Positions 36,123 to 44,991 of a DNA stretch of 64,000 nucleotides are shown here, in pieces (positions within the stretch are counted from its first letter, which is position 1; the number at the start of each line of letters is the position of its first letter). The notes under the pieces were generated by a model. It was not told the origin of the DNA, ran no database searches, and saw nothing but the letters and a program-made list of their open reading frames with translations. A program made the position numbers and the translations under genes. Location of the stretch: contig NZ_WUTW01000001.1 of assembly GCF_009831215.1 (NCBI RefSeq), positions 1,879,423 to 1,943,422 of the forward strand, given 5' to 3'. This DNA is from Actinomadura rayongensis (lineage in GTDB: Bacteria; Actinomycetota; Actinomycetes; Streptosporangiales; Streptosporangiaceae).

Positions 36123-38627
36123 GTGACCCTCCTCGATCAGCTTCCCACCGGTGACGACCTCGGCCCCGACTCGCTCTACGCGGCGTTCGAGAGCTGGGTG
36201 TCCGGCCGCGGCATCACCCTGTACCCGGCGCAGGAGGAGGCGCTGATCGAGGTCGTGTCCGGCGCGAACGTCGTCCTCGCCACGCCCACCGGGTCCGGCA
36301 AGAGCCTCGTCGCGGCGGGCGCGCTGTTCACCGCGCTCGGCCGCGAGGAGGTCGCGTTCTACACCGCGCCGATCAAGGCCCTCGTCTCGGAGAAGTTCTT
36401 CGACCTGTGCGAGATGTTCGGGCGCGAGAACGTCGGGATGATGACCGGCGACGCGTCCGTCAATGCCGACGCCCCGATCATCTGCTGCACCGCCGAGGTG
36501 CTGGCCAACATCGCGCTGCGCGACGGCGCGGACGCCGACATCGGCGTCGTCGTCATGGACGAGTTCCACTTCTACGCCGAGCCCGAGCGCGGCTGGGCCT
36601 GGCAGATCCCGCTGCTGGAGCTGCCGCAGGCGCAGTTCCTGCTGATGTCGGCGACGCTCGGGGACGTCGAGTTCTTCCGCACCGACCTGACGCGCCGCAC
36701 CGGGCGTCCCACCGCCGTGGTGTCGTCGGCGGAGCGGCCCGTCCCGCTGATCTACGACTACCGCGTGACGCCGCTGCACGAGACGATCGAGGAACTGCTC
36801 GCCGAGCGCAAGGCGCCGATCTACCTCGTCCACTTCACGCAGGCCGCCGCGATCGAGCGGGCGCAGTCGCTGATGAGCGTGAACGTGTGCAGCAAGGAGG
36901 AGAAGGCGCGGATCGCCGAGCTGATCGGCGGGTTCCGGTTCACGACGAAGTTCGGGCGGAACCTGTCGCGGTTCGTCCGGCACGGCATCGGCGTCCACCA
37001 CGCCGGGATGCTGCCGAAGTACCGGCGGCTCGTGGAACGGCTCGCGCAGGCCGGGCTGCTCAAGGTCATCTGCGGGACGGACACGCTCGGCGTCGGGGTG
37101 AACGTCCCGATCCGGACGGTCGTGTTCACCGCCCTGTCCAAGTACGACGGGACGCGCGTGCGGCGCCTGCGCGCCCGCGAGTTCCACCAGATCGCGGGCC
37201 GCGCCGGACGCGCCGGCTACGACACCGTCGGGTTCGTCGTCGCGCAGGCCCCCGAGCACGTCGTGGAGAACGAGAAGGCGCTCGCCAAGGCCGGGGACGA
37301 CCCGAAGAAGCGCCGCAAGGTCCAGCGCAAGAAGGCGCCGGAGGGCTTCGTCGGCTGGGACGCCGAGACGTTCGCCAAGCTCCAGACCGCCGCGCCCGAG
37401 GTGCTGCGGTCCCGGTTCCAGGTGAGCCACGCGATGCTGCTGTCGGTGATCGCGCGTCCCGGCAACGCCTACCAGGCGATGAAGCGGCTGCTCACCGACA
37501 ACCACGAGGACCCGGCCGCGCGCCGCCGCCACATCTCCCGCGCCATCGCGATCTATCGGTCGCTGCTGGCCGGGGGAGTGGTCGAGTCGCTGCCCGAGCC
37601 GGACGCGCAGGGCCGCTGGGCGCGCATCACCGTGGACCTCCAGGAGGACTTCGCGCTCAACCAGCCGCTGTCGACGTTCGCGCTCGCCGCGTTCGAGATC
37701 CTGGACCCGTCCTCGGCGAGCTACGCGCTGGACGTCCTGTCGGTGATCGAGGCGACGCTGGACGACCCGCGCCAGATCCTCGCCGCGCAGGAGAACAAGG
37801 CGCGCGGCGAGGCCGTCCAGGCGATGAAGGCCGAAGGGATCGAGTACGAGGAGCGGATGGAACTGCTCCAGGACGTCACCTACGCCAAGCCGCTGGAAGA
37901 GGAGCTGGAGGCGGCGTACGAGGTGTACCGGGCTGGGCACCCGTGGGTGGGGGACCACCCGCTCAGCCCGAAGTCGGTCGTCCGCGACATGTACGAGCGG
38001 GCGATGACGTTCACCGAGTACATCGGGTACTACGAGCTGGCGCGAGCGGAAGGGCTCGTCCTGCGGTACCTGTCGGGGGCGTACAAGGCGCTCCAGCAGA
38101 CCGTCCCGGAGTCGATCAAGAACGACGACCTCATCGACCTCATCGAGTGGCTGGGCGAGCTGGTCCGCCAGGTGGACTCCAGCCTGCTGGACGAGTGGGA
38201 GCAGCTCGCCAACCCGGCCGCGTCGCCGGACGAGATCGTCGAGGAGCGCGTCACCCGCGTCACGGCCAACGCGCGGGCGTTCCGGGTGCTGGTCCGCAAC
38301 GCGCTGTTCCGCCGCGTCGAACTGGCCGCGCTCGAACGCTACTCCGACCTCGGCGCCCTCGACCCGGAGTTCGGCGCGGACGCGTGGGCCGACGCGATGG
38401 ACGCCTACTACTCCGAACACGACGAACTGCTCACCGGACCGGACGCGCGCGGCCCCAAGCTCCTCCAGATCGAGGAGGTCCCGGCGGACGGCCTGTGGCG
38501 CGTCCGCCAGGTCTTCGACGACCCGGCGGGCGACCACGACTGGGGCATCAGCGCCGAAATCGACCTGGCGGGCTCCGACGAAGCGGGCGAGGCGGTCCTC
38601 CGCGTCCTGGCAGTGGACCGCCTCTGA
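36123..38627 (+). CDS. Ski2-like DEAD/DEAH helicase (DUF3516 type)
   Basis: 834 residues. Helicase core: Q-region YPAQEEALIEV, Walker A ATPTGSGKS, motif Ia TAPIKALVSEKF, DEFH box (VVMDEFHFY), SAT (LLMSATLGD), motif V DTLGVGVNVPIR, motif VI QIAGRAGRAGYD. A long C-terminal region rich in helices follows, characteristic of the actinobacterial DUF3516 helicases related to Ski2/Mtr4. Role in RNA processing or decay is inferred from family. GTG 36123 follows GGAGGG closely. Confidence 0.9.
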   Translation: MTLLDQLPTGDDLGPDSLYAAFESWVSGRGITLYPAQEEALIEVVSGANVVLATPTGSGKSLVAAGALFTALGREEVAFYTAPIKALVSEKFFDLCEMFGRENVGMMTGDASVNADAPIICCTAEVLANIALRDGADADIGVVVMDEFHFYAEPERGWAWQIPLLELPQAQFLLMSATLGDVEFFRTDLTRRTGRPTAVVSSAERPVPLIYDYRVTPLHETIEELLAERKAPIYLVHFTQAAAIERAQSLMSVNVCSKEEKARIAELIGGFRFTTKFGRNLSRFVRHGIGVHHAGMLPKYRRLVERLAQAGLLKVICGTDTLGVGVNVPIRTVVFTALSKYDGTRVRRLRAREFHQIAGRAGRAGYDTVGFVVAQAPEHVVENEKALAKAGDDPKKRRKVQRKKAPEGFVGWDAETFAKLQTAAPEVLRSRFQVSHAMLLSVIARPGNAYQAMKRLLTDNHEDPAARRRHISRAIAIYRSLLAGGVVESLPEPDAQGRWARITVDLQEDFALNQPLSTFALAAFEILDPSSASYALDVLSVIEATLDDPRQILAAQENKARGEAVQAMKAEGIEYEERMELLQDVTYAKPLEEELEAAYEVYRAGHPWVGDHPLSPKSVVRDMYERAMTFTEYIGYYELARAEGLVLRYLSGAYKALQQTVPESIKNDDLIDLIEWLGELVRQVDSSLLDEWEQLANPAASPDEIVEERVTRVTANARAFRVLVRNALFRRVELAALERYSDLGALDPEFGADAWADAMDAYYSEHDELLTGPDARGPKLLQIEEVPADGLWRVRQVFDDPAGDHDWGISAEIDLAGSDEAGEAVLRVLAVDRL

Positions 38628-38634
38628 CCCTGGG

Positions 38635-39177
38635 TCACGCGGCGCGGGCCTCCAGGCGGCGGGTGACGTCGGCGGCGAGGACGGGGACGTCGACGCCCTC
38701 GTCGATCAGCAGCAGGACGGAGGCGTAGCGGCCGTCCATGAGGACGGCGAGCAGCAGGTGCTCGGCCTCGATGCGTCGGCCGCCCGTCCGCAGGCACAGG
38801 CGCAGCGCGTTCTCGATGGACTTCTTCGCCTCGTGGGTGAGCGAGACGTGCTTGCCGCTGCGGCGGGGCCGGGACGCGGGGGCGTCTAGGGCGCCGGGGC
38901 CGAACGCGGCTTCGGCCGCCTCGCGGACGGCGGCCAGGTCCACGCCGATCGAGCGCAGGGCTTCGGCGTCCAGGACGTCGTCCTCGCGCTGGACGGCGTC
39001 GCGGAGCCGGATCGGGGTGGCGCCCGCCGCGCGCAGCGCCTCGGCGGCCTCGCTGTCGCCGTCGGCGAGGGCGAGCAGGAGATGCTCGGTGCCGAGCCGC
39101 CGCGCGCCGGTGGCGCGGGCCGCCTGCTGCGCCTGCACGACCGCCTCGCGGGCGGACTGCGCGAACTTCTCGAACAT
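38635..39177 (-). CDS. Stand-alone Clp N-terminal domain protein
   Basis: 180 residues made of two Clp-N repeats (RLGTEHLLLALADGDSEAAE and RIEAEHLLLAVLMDGRYASV), with no AAA+ module. Clp-N domains bind substrates or adaptors of Clp unfoldases, so it may act as an adaptor or decoy. Its ATG abuts the stop of the upstream HTH gene with no gap, so the two are co-translated and probably autoregulated. Confidence 0.88.
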   Translation of the reverse strand: MFEKFAQSAREAVVQAQQAARATGARRLGTEHLLLALADGDSEAAEALRAAGATPIRLRDAVQREDDVLDAEALRSIGVDLAAVREAAEAAFGPGALDAPASRPRRSGKHVSLTHEAKKSIENALRLCLRTGGRRIEAEHLLLAVLMDGRYASVLLLIDEGVDVPVLAADVTRRLEARAA

Positions 39178-39417
39178 TCAGTCCTCCCTGCGGGACGGGC
39201 GGCGGCTGCCGCCGCTCCCGTGCTTCTTGTGGACGGCCTGCCGGCTGACGCCGAGGAAGACCGCGATCTCCTGGAAGGACCAGCCGTGGTCGCGGGCGTT
39301 CGCGACCTGCAAGGACTCCAGCCGGTCGGCCAGCTCCCGCAGGGCGCGGACGGCGCGCAGGCCCACCGCCGGGTCCCCGCTGCTCGCCTCGCGGGCGAGC
39401 GTCGCTCCATCGCTCAT
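39178..39417 (-). CDS. Small helix-turn-helix regulator of the Clp-N gene
   Basis: 79 residues, ending in a helix-turn-helix (SFQEIAVFLGVSRQAVHKKH) and a basic tail. The ATG at 39417 is chosen; the TTG three codons earlier lies inside the operator. Two related inverted repeats lie just upstream (39422-39465), which fits autoregulation of this operon. Confidence 0.85.
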   Translation of the reverse strand: MSDGATLAREASSGDPAVGLRAVRALRELADRLESLQVANARDHGWSFQEIAVFLGVSRQAVHKKHGSGGSRRPSRRED

Positions 39418-39421
39418 GGCC

Positions 39422-39465
39422 GTCAATCTAGGTTGACGGGCGGTGCGGTGTCAACTCATGTTGAC
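39422..39465 (-). promoter_or_regulatory. Paired operator GTCAA(C)...(G)TTGAC
   Basis: GTCAATCTAGGTTGAC (39422-39437) and GTCAACTCATGTTGAC (39450-39465) are matched inverted repeats, 28 bp centre to centre, directly upstream of the HTH gene. The second overlaps the 3' end of the CBS-domain gene. Confidence 0.7.
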
Positions 39466-40478
39466 GGCTGGCGGTGGACGAGCAGGGTGGCCAGCAGGTC
39501 GTCCAGGCTGATCAGCCCCACCGGGCGGCCCGCCGCGTCCGCGACCAGCCCGAGGTTGCTGTGCGCGGCCCGCAGGTCCGCGACGGCGGCGGCCACCGGC
39601 GTCCGCTCCGGCAGCATCGGGACCGGGTGCGCCAGCTCGCCCGCCGGGGTGTCGCGGTCGCGCGCCCGCGCCAGGTAGGCGTCCCGGACGTGGACCATCC
39701 GGGGCGTGCCCGCGCCGCGCACCATGAGCCGCGTCCGGCCCGTCCGCGCGGCCGTGTCGATGATCTCCTGCGGCGACGCGCTCTCGTGGACGGCGATGAT
39801 GTCGGCCAGCGGCACCACCAGGCCCTTCAGCGACGCGCGCGGGGCGTCCAGCGCGGCCGTCAGCACCCGCAGGTCCGCCTCGTCGATCAGCCCGAGGCGC
39901 CGCGACTCCTCGGCGAGGTCGCGGAGCTGCTCGGGCGTCCGGGAGATCTCCGCCGCGTCGCGCGGCCGGACGCCGATCGCGCGCAGCAGCAGGTTCGTCA
40001 CCGCGTTCAGCGTCGTCAGCACCGGCCGGACGACGCGGGTGAACGCGCGGAACGGCGGCGCCAGGATCTCCGCCGACCGCTCCGGCCGGACGATCGCCCA
40101 CGACTTCGGCGCCATCTCCCCGACGACCATGTGCAGGAACGTCACGAGCGCGAGGGCCAGCACGAACGCCACCGCGTGCCCCGCCGCGCGTGGCAGCCCG
40201 ACCGCGTGGAACAGCGGCAGCAGCGCGTCGGTGATCACCGGCTCTGACACCAGGCCGAGCCCGAGCGAGCACATCGTGATGCCGAGCTGCGCGCCCGCGA
40301 GCATCAGCGACAGCTCCCGGATCCCCGCGATGGCGGACGCGGCGGCGCGCGACCCCTCCGCCGCGTCCCGCTCCAGCCGGGGCCGCTTGGCCGCGACGAG
40401 CGCGAACTCCGCCGCGACGAAGAACCCGTTGCCCGCCAGCAGCGCCAGCGTCACCGGGGCGCCGATCCCGAGGTTCAC
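39456..40478 (-). CDS. CNNM/HlyC-CorC family membrane protein with CBS pair
   Basis: 340 residues: an N-terminal CNNM/DUF21 membrane domain with about four helices (NGFFVAAEFALVAAKRPRLE, ELSLMLAGAQLGITMCSLGL) and a cytoplasmic CBS pair. It lacks the C-terminal CorC_HlyC domain present in its upstream neighbour. The family is linked to magnesium or cobalt export, though transport is unproven for most members. GTGA overlap with the upstream paralogue; the two probably work as a heteromer. Confidence 0.88.
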   Translation of the reverse strand: MNLGIGAPVTLALLAGNGFFVAAEFALVAAKRPRLERDAAEGSRAAASAIAGIRELSLMLAGAQLGITMCSLGLGLVSEPVITDALLPLFHAVGLPRAAGHAVAFVLALALVTFLHMVVGEMAPKSWAIVRPERSAEILAPPFRAFTRVVRPVLTTLNAVTNLLLRAIGVRPRDAAEISRTPEQLRDLAEESRRLGLIDEADLRVLTAALDAPRASLKGLVVPLADIIAVHESASPQEIIDTAARTGRTRLMVRGAGTPRMVHVRDAYLARARDRDTPAGELAHPVPMLPERTPVAAAVADLRAAHSNLGLVADAAGRPVGLISLDDLLATLLVHRQPST

Positions 40479-41803
40479 GACGCGTCCCCGGCGGGCTCGA
40501 CGCGGATCCGCACCAGCTCGGGCACGTGCCGGTGGACGGTCATGACCTCGACCACGGCGTGCAGCGGCGGCTCGTCCAGCCGGGCCGCCAGCTCGACGTC
40601 CACCACGTCGCCCGGCTCGGCGACCCGGCCGAGCCGTTTCAGCAGCAGCCCCGCCACGGTCTCGTAGTCGCCGCGCGGCAGCTCGACGCCCGTCTCGTGG
40701 GCGGCCTCGTCGATGCGCAGGCCCGCGTCGATCGTCCACCACTCGCCGCTGCGGATCGCGAGTTCTTCGATCGGCTCGTTCTCGTCGGAGATCTCGCCGA
40801 CCAGTTCCTCGGCGACGTCCTCCCAGGTCAGCAGCCCGGCGAAGCCGCCGTACTCGTCCACGACGCAGGCCAGCGGGGCGCGCATCGCCTGGAGCTGCGC
40901 GACGACCTCCGGCAGCGGCAGCGTCGACGGCAGCATGAGCGCGGGCCGCGCCAGCGACCGGACGGTCGTCCGCGCGGCCTCCTGGGGGCTCAGCGTGATC
41001 AGCTCGTCCAGGCCGACGATGCCGACGACGTCGTCCACGCCCGTCCCGACGACCGGGTAGCGGGTGTGGCCGCTGGCGATGATCACCTCGCTGAGCGCGT
41101 CGGCCATGTCGCCCGCCGCGACGGTCACGACGTCCACGCGCGGGACCATGACCTCTTCCGCGCTGCGCTCGGAGAACACCAGCGCGCGTTCCAGCAGGTC
41201 GATGTGGCCCTCCTGCAACTGCTCGCCGGACTCGCCGATGATGTGGCCGAGTTCTTCCAGCGTCGCGCCGTGGTGCAGCTCCTCGACCGGCTCGATCCCG
41301 GCCGCGCGCACCAGCCGGTTCGCCGCCGCGTCGAACAGCCGGATCAGCGGCCCCGCGACCGCCAGGTAGGCGAGCGTGGACGCCGCGAGGAACCGGGCGA
41401 GCGGTTCGGCGCGGGCCAGCGCGAGGTTCTTCGGGAACAGCTCGCCGAGCACCATCTGCACGATCGTCGCGAGGACGAACCCGAGCGCCACCCCGGCGCC
41501 GTCCGCCATCGCGGCGGGCAGGCCCAGCGCGTCCAGCGCCGGACGGAACAGCCCGGAGAGGGCGGGCCGGGCGATGAAACCGACGACCAGCGCCGTCACC
41601 GTGATGCCGAGCTGCGCGCCCGACAGCATGAACGACAGCCGGTTCATCACCTCGACGGCGCGGGCGGAGCGCCGGTCGCCGTCGCGGGCGCGGTGCTCCA
41701 GCTCCAGCCGGTCGGCGGTGACGAACGCGAACTCCTGGGCGACGAAGTAGCCCGTCGCGGCCGTCAGCACCAGCACCGCGAGCAGCCCGAGGCCGGCGTT
41801 CAC
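40475..41803 (-). CDS. HlyC/CorC family protein (CNNM, CBS pair, CorC_HlyC)
   Basis: 442 residues with a CNNM membrane domain (TGYFVAQEFAFVTADRLELE, LSFMLSGAQLGITVTALVVG), a CBS pair (MVPRVDVVTVAAGDMADALS; MRAPLACVVDEYGGFAGLL) and the terminal CorC_HlyC domain. First gene of a two-gene operon of paralogues, an arrangement common in actinobacteria. Start GTG 41803. Confidence 0.9.
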   Translation of the reverse strand: MNAGLGLLAVLVLTAATGYFVAQEFAFVTADRLELEHRARDGDRRSARAVEVMNRLSFMLSGAQLGITVTALVVGFIARPALSGLFRPALDALGLPAAMADGAGVALGFVLATIVQMVLGELFPKNLALARAEPLARFLAASTLAYLAVAGPLIRLFDAAANRLVRAAGIEPVEELHHGATLEELGHIIGESGEQLQEGHIDLLERALVFSERSAEEVMVPRVDVVTVAAGDMADALSEVIIASGHTRYPVVGTGVDDVVGIVGLDELITLSPQEAARTTVRSLARPALMLPSTLPLPEVVAQLQAMRAPLACVVDEYGGFAGLLTWEDVAEELVGEISDENEPIEELAIRSGEWWTIDAGLRIDEAAHETGVELPRGDYETVAGLLLKRLGRVAEPGDVVDVELAARLDEPPLHAVVEVMTVHRHVPELVRIRVEPAGDAS

Positions 41804-41896
41804 CCGCGCGGCCCCTCACCGGTCACCATGCACCCTCCTCACCCGCGTACCAAGATCCTTACCCCGTTTCCCGCAGGGCACGACCCGCGCGGGCGC

Positions 41897-42511
41897 TCAG
41901 GGACGGTCGGGGAAGAGAAGGCGGAGGTACATCGCGGTGACGTCGTCCAGCGCCCGTTCGAACGAGGCCGGGCCGTCGATCGTCCGGGCGAACCGGTCGA
42001 TCATCGCGTACGCGGCCTCCGACACCGCGCGCGGCGACGCGGCCGGACGCGCCTCGCCGCGCGCCGCGAGCCGTTCGACGTAGCGCGTGCTGCGGCGCAG
42101 CGGACGCTCCCGGATCTCCGTCATGATCGCGGCGATCGCGGGATCGGCGAGCGCCTGGTGTTCGAGGACGGTCAGCAGCTCGCGGTGCTCGGCGGCGGCG
42201 GTGAGGAACGCGGCGATCGACGCGCGGGCGAGGACGTCCGGGCCGCCCGCGTCGGGGATCTCGTGGGCGGCGAGGAACGCGTCGCGGACCCGTCCCGCGA
42301 TGGCGCGGAACACGTCCGCGCGGGAGGCGAAGTAGACGTAGAACGTCGCGCGGGACACGTGCGCCTCGGCCGTGATGTCGGCGACGGTCGTGCGCGCGTA
42401 GCCGAGCCGGGCGAAGACCTTCGCGGCGCAGGCGAGCAGGAGCGTCCGGGTCTCGTGGTCGCGGCCGGCCCGGGCGGTGCGGGCCGCCCACGGGGCCTTC
42501 GGCTGCGTCAT
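41897..42511 (-). CDS. TetR-family transcriptional regulator
   Basis: 204 residues with the TetR helix-turn-helix (TTVADITAEAHVSRATFYVYF) and a ligand-binding helical domain. ATG 42511 gives MTQPKAPW, a normal N-terminal arm; longer in-frame starts lack support. It is divergent from the universal stress protein gene across 230 bp. No effector target is obvious. Confidence 0.88.
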   Translation of the reverse strand: MTQPKAPWAARTARAGRDHETRTLLLACAAKVFARLGYARTTVADITAEAHVSRATFYVYFASRADVFRAIAGRVRDAFLAAHEIPDAGGPDVLARASIAAFLTAAAEHRELLTVLEHQALADPAIAAIMTEIRERPLRRSTRYVERLAARGEARPAASPRAVSEAAYAMIDRFARTIDGPASFERALDDVTAMYLRLLFPDRP

Positions 42512-42741
42512 CGCTTCAGCGTAGCGTCGGCGGTCCCGGCCGACCGCCGAACGCGGGACGTCCGGGCGGCTCCGGCGGCGGTCCGGCCGCGGCCACCGGG
42601 GTGCTCCGGGGGCGGGCACCAGATTCACAAGCCGGTCAATCTTCCGGCAAGACACCTGCGGGGTCCGTCCGCGACCCCGGCCCGCCGGGTAGCCGATCAG
42701 CGACGGGCGAGCGCACGCGTGCCCGGGCTGGGAGGACGATC

Positions 42742-43629
42742 ATGGCAGGGAACGAGCACCGCCCGGTCCTCGTGGGGACGGACGGATCGCCGGGCGGCGC
42801 CCGCGCCGTCGAGTGGGCCGCCGACGACGCCGCGCGGCGCGGCCGGGAACTGCACGTGCTCTACGCCGACGGCGAATGGCCGATGGGCGTGGAGTCGCCG
42901 CCCGACCGGCCCGAGGGCCGCGAACTCGGCGACGGTCGCACCAAGGTGATCGAGGAGGCGCGCGCGATCGCCGCGCACCGCCAGCCGGGACTGAGCGTCT
43001 CGGGCGAGGCGCTGACCGCCGACCCGGTGCGGGCGCTGCTCGCCGAGTCGCCGCGCGCGTTCGAGACCGTCATCGGCAGCCGGGGCCTCGGCGGGTTCGC
43101 CGGGATGATGCTCGGCTCGGTGGCGCTGCGCGTCGCGGGCCGGGCCGCCGGACCGGTCGTCGTCGTGCGCGGCGAGAAGCCGCCCGAGGGCGGGCACCAC
43201 GAGGTGATCGCGGGCGTGGACCTGTCCGAGCGGACCCACGACGTCCTCGAATACGCCTACGAGGCCGCCGAACTGCGCGGCGCGCGGCTGCGGATCGTCT
43301 GCGGCTTCCACGCGGCGCCGTCGCTGGTGGCGTCCGGCCGCTTCGTGGACATCGACGGCGTCGAGGACTCGCTCCGCGCCCAGATGAGCGACGTGCGCCG
43401 CGAGTTCGGCGAACAGCGGCCCAAAGTGGACGTGGTGGACGTCCTGGTCCGCGACCACCCCGTCCACGCCCTGGCCGAACGCTCCCACGAGGCCGACCTG
43501 GTCGTCGTCGGCGCCCGCGGCCTCGGCCGGATGCGCTCCATGCTGCTCGGCTCGATCAGCCACGGCGTCCTGCACCACGCCCATTGCCCGGTAGCCGTCG
43601 TGACATCCCGCACCGAACCCTACGAATGA
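42742..43629 (+). CDS. Universal stress protein, tandem Usp domains
   Basis: 295 residues holding two Usp domains (VLVGTDGSPGGARAVEWA; a second starting VIAGVDLSERTHDVLEYA). Each ends in a GxRGxGG- or GARGLG-type ATP-binding loop (VIGSRGLGGFAGMMLGS; VVVGARGLGRMRSMLLGS), so ATP binding is likely. GGAGGAC precedes the ATG. In actinomycetes such proteins are often dormancy- or hypoxia-induced. Confidence 0.9.
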   Translation: MAGNEHRPVLVGTDGSPGGARAVEWAADDAARRGRELHVLYADGEWPMGVESPPDRPEGRELGDGRTKVIEEARAIAAHRQPGLSVSGEALTADPVRALLAESPRAFETVIGSRGLGGFAGMMLGSVALRVAGRAAGPVVVVRGEKPPEGGHHEVIAGVDLSERTHDVLEYAYEAAELRGARLRIVCGFHAAPSLVASGRFVDIDGVEDSLRAQMSDVRREFGEQRPKVDVVDVLVRDHPVHALAERSHEADLVVVGARGLGRMRSMLLGSISHGVLHHAHCPVAVVTSRTEPYE

Positions 43630-43689
43630 CCCACGCGCGTTCCACCGGACCGGGCAGCCCGTTCAACGCCGCCCGCACGCCGCGCCGGT

Positions 43690-44145
43690 TCAGGCGGGCC
43701 GTTCGACCTCCGCCCACAGGCTGGGCAGGTTCACCACGATGCCCTCTTGCGTGCTGCGGGCGATGACGACGACGGCCTCTTCGTCCGGCGACGGGTTCTC
43801 CTCGCGATGCGGCACGTAGGGCGGCACGAAGATGTAGTCGCCCGGCTCGGTCTGCACGCGCACTTCCGCGTCGCCGTCGGCGAACACGAACACCGGACGG
43901 CCGGACACCACGTAGATCGCCGTCTCGGCCTCCCCGTGGTGGTGGTCGCCGGAACCGGTCGCGGGCGCGACGTGCGTGCGGCCCATCCACAGCCGCTCCG
44001 AGCCCACGGTCTTTCCAGAGACCGCCTCGAATCTCACCATCCCGGACGTCTGCGCCGTGTCCGGCGTGAGATCACGCCCTCGCACATGCTCGATGCGCGC
44101 ATGCCAGGCCGCGTCGCCCGCCGAGGTCTCGCTGCTTGAGGTCAC
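43690..44145 (-). CDS. Cupin-domain protein
   Basis: 151 residues with a single cupin barrel: motif 1 GDHHHGEAETAIYVVSG with a His cluster and Glu for metal, motif 2 EPGDYIFVPPYVPHREEN. Could be a dioxygenase, isomerase or sugar-binding protein; no substrate clue. GTG 44145 start. The spacer upstream is filled by a 14-bp tandem array. Confidence 0.8.
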   Translation of the reverse strand: MTSSSETSAGDAAWHARIEHVRGRDLTPDTAQTSGMVRFEAVSGKTVGSERLWMGRTHVAPATGSGDHHHGEAETAIYVVSGRPVFVFADGDAEVRVQTEPGDYIFVPPYVPHREENPSPDEEAVVVIARSTQEGIVVNLPSLWAEVERPA

Positions 44146-44152
44146 GCCTCAT

Positions 44153-44377
44153 GGTCGCACCGGCACGGTCGCGTCGGCATCGCCGCGCCGACCTTCTTGC
44201 GCTCACCTCGTTGCGCTCACCTCCTCGCGCTCACCCCCTCGTGCTCACTTCCTCGCGCACGCTCCCTCGTGCTCACTTCCTCATGCTCACTTCCTCGCGC
44301 ACACCGCGTCACGCCGGCATGGTCGCGTCCAGCTCGTCGCGCTCAGCTCGTCGCGTCCAGCTTGCGTCCAGCTCGTC
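44153..44377. repeat. Degenerate 14-bp tandem array
   Basis: Eight clear consecutive 14-base units run from 44197 to 44308 (for example TCGTGCTCACTTCC at 44239-44252 and again at 44267-44280). Further 14-base-period units flank them (GGTCGCACCGGCAC, GGTCGCGTCGGCAT at 44153-44180; GTCGCGTCCAGCTC-like units at 44322-44377). There are no unique spacers between units. The array fills the whole space between the cupin gene and the end of the His-rich secreted protein gene. Confidence 0.85.
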
Positions 44378-44427
44378 GGGGCGGTGTGGGGGCCGGAGCG
44401 GCCGGGTGGCCGCTCCGGCGGGAGGTG

Positions 44428-44748
44428 TCAGGGGGCGACGTAGCCGTGGTGGCCGCCGGGGCCGTGGACGACGCCGGTGCTCGACGGGAGGCCCGGGCGT
44501 GCCGGGCCGCGGTGCACGTACGGGCCGTGGTGCGCGTGCGGGCGGCCGTGCGGCTGGCCGTAGGGGCGGCCGTGCTCGTGGTGGCCGGGCGCGTACGGCC
44601 GGTGCGGGCCGTAGGGGTGCTGGTACACGTGGTGTCCGTGCGGCCGGTGCGGTCCGTTGGGCCACGGCGACGCCGAGGCCGGAGCGGCGAGCGCGAGCCC
44701 CGTGGCGGCGGCGACGGCCGACGCGACGAGAATCCTGCGCATCCTCAT
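44428..44748 (-). CDS. Secreted His/Pro/Gly-rich small protein
   Basis: 106 residues with a Sec signal peptide (MRMRRILVASAVAAATG, cleavage near ASA) and a mature chain of about 79 residues carrying 17 His, arranged as PHGHH, GHHEHG, HAHHG. This composition suggests metal binding outside the cell. GGGAGGACC directly precedes the ATG at 44748. No family recognised. Two palindromes lie just upstream. Confidence 0.78.
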   Translation of the reverse strand: MRMRRILVASAVAAATGLALAAPASASPWPNGPHRPHGHHVYQHPYGPHRPYAPGHHEHGRPYGQPHGRPHAHHGPYVHRGPARPGLPSSTGVVHGPGGHHGYVAP

Positions 44749-44767
44749 GGGTCCTCCCGATGTGAAC

Positions 44768-44815
44768 CGTGGCGGTCTGCCACGTCTCACCGCAGAACGT
44801 AGTCGTTTGACTACG
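44768..44815 (-). promoter_or_regulatory. Two palindromes upstream of the His-rich gene
   Basis: CGTGGC-ggtct-GCCACG (44768-44784) and CGTAGTC-gttt-GACTACG (44798-44815) are perfect inverted repeats 20-67 bases before the start. Operator sites are likely; the second has TetR/MarR-like symmetry. Cognate regulator unknown. Confidence 0.5.
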
Positions 44816-44991
44816 GAAGGGGAATAGGTGCAGGCAGAGAGTGGTGTGAAGTGCCGGAACTACCGCCTCGCGGTCAGCCCGCCCTTTCCCTCGCGCCTCA
44901 TCCGCACCGCCGACCCCGTCCGCCCCGCGGATGACGCCCGCCCACCGCGTGCCAAGATGAAAGGCCCGATCCCGATTCGTGAGGGGGCCCG

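Noticed and set aside
34515..38537. 1340-codon minus-strand frame opposite gnd and the helicase
   Set aside because: Antisense to two genes with complete motif sets; no recognisable domain.
44153..44377. CRISPR array
   Set aside because: Units are adjacent with a 14-base period and no unique spacers, and there are no cas genes.
44136..44802. Plus-strand frames through the 14-bp array and opposite the His-rich gene
   Set aside because: They translate the tandem repeat into Ser/Leu/Ala/His strings and then run antisense to a gene with a clear signal peptide and ribosome site.
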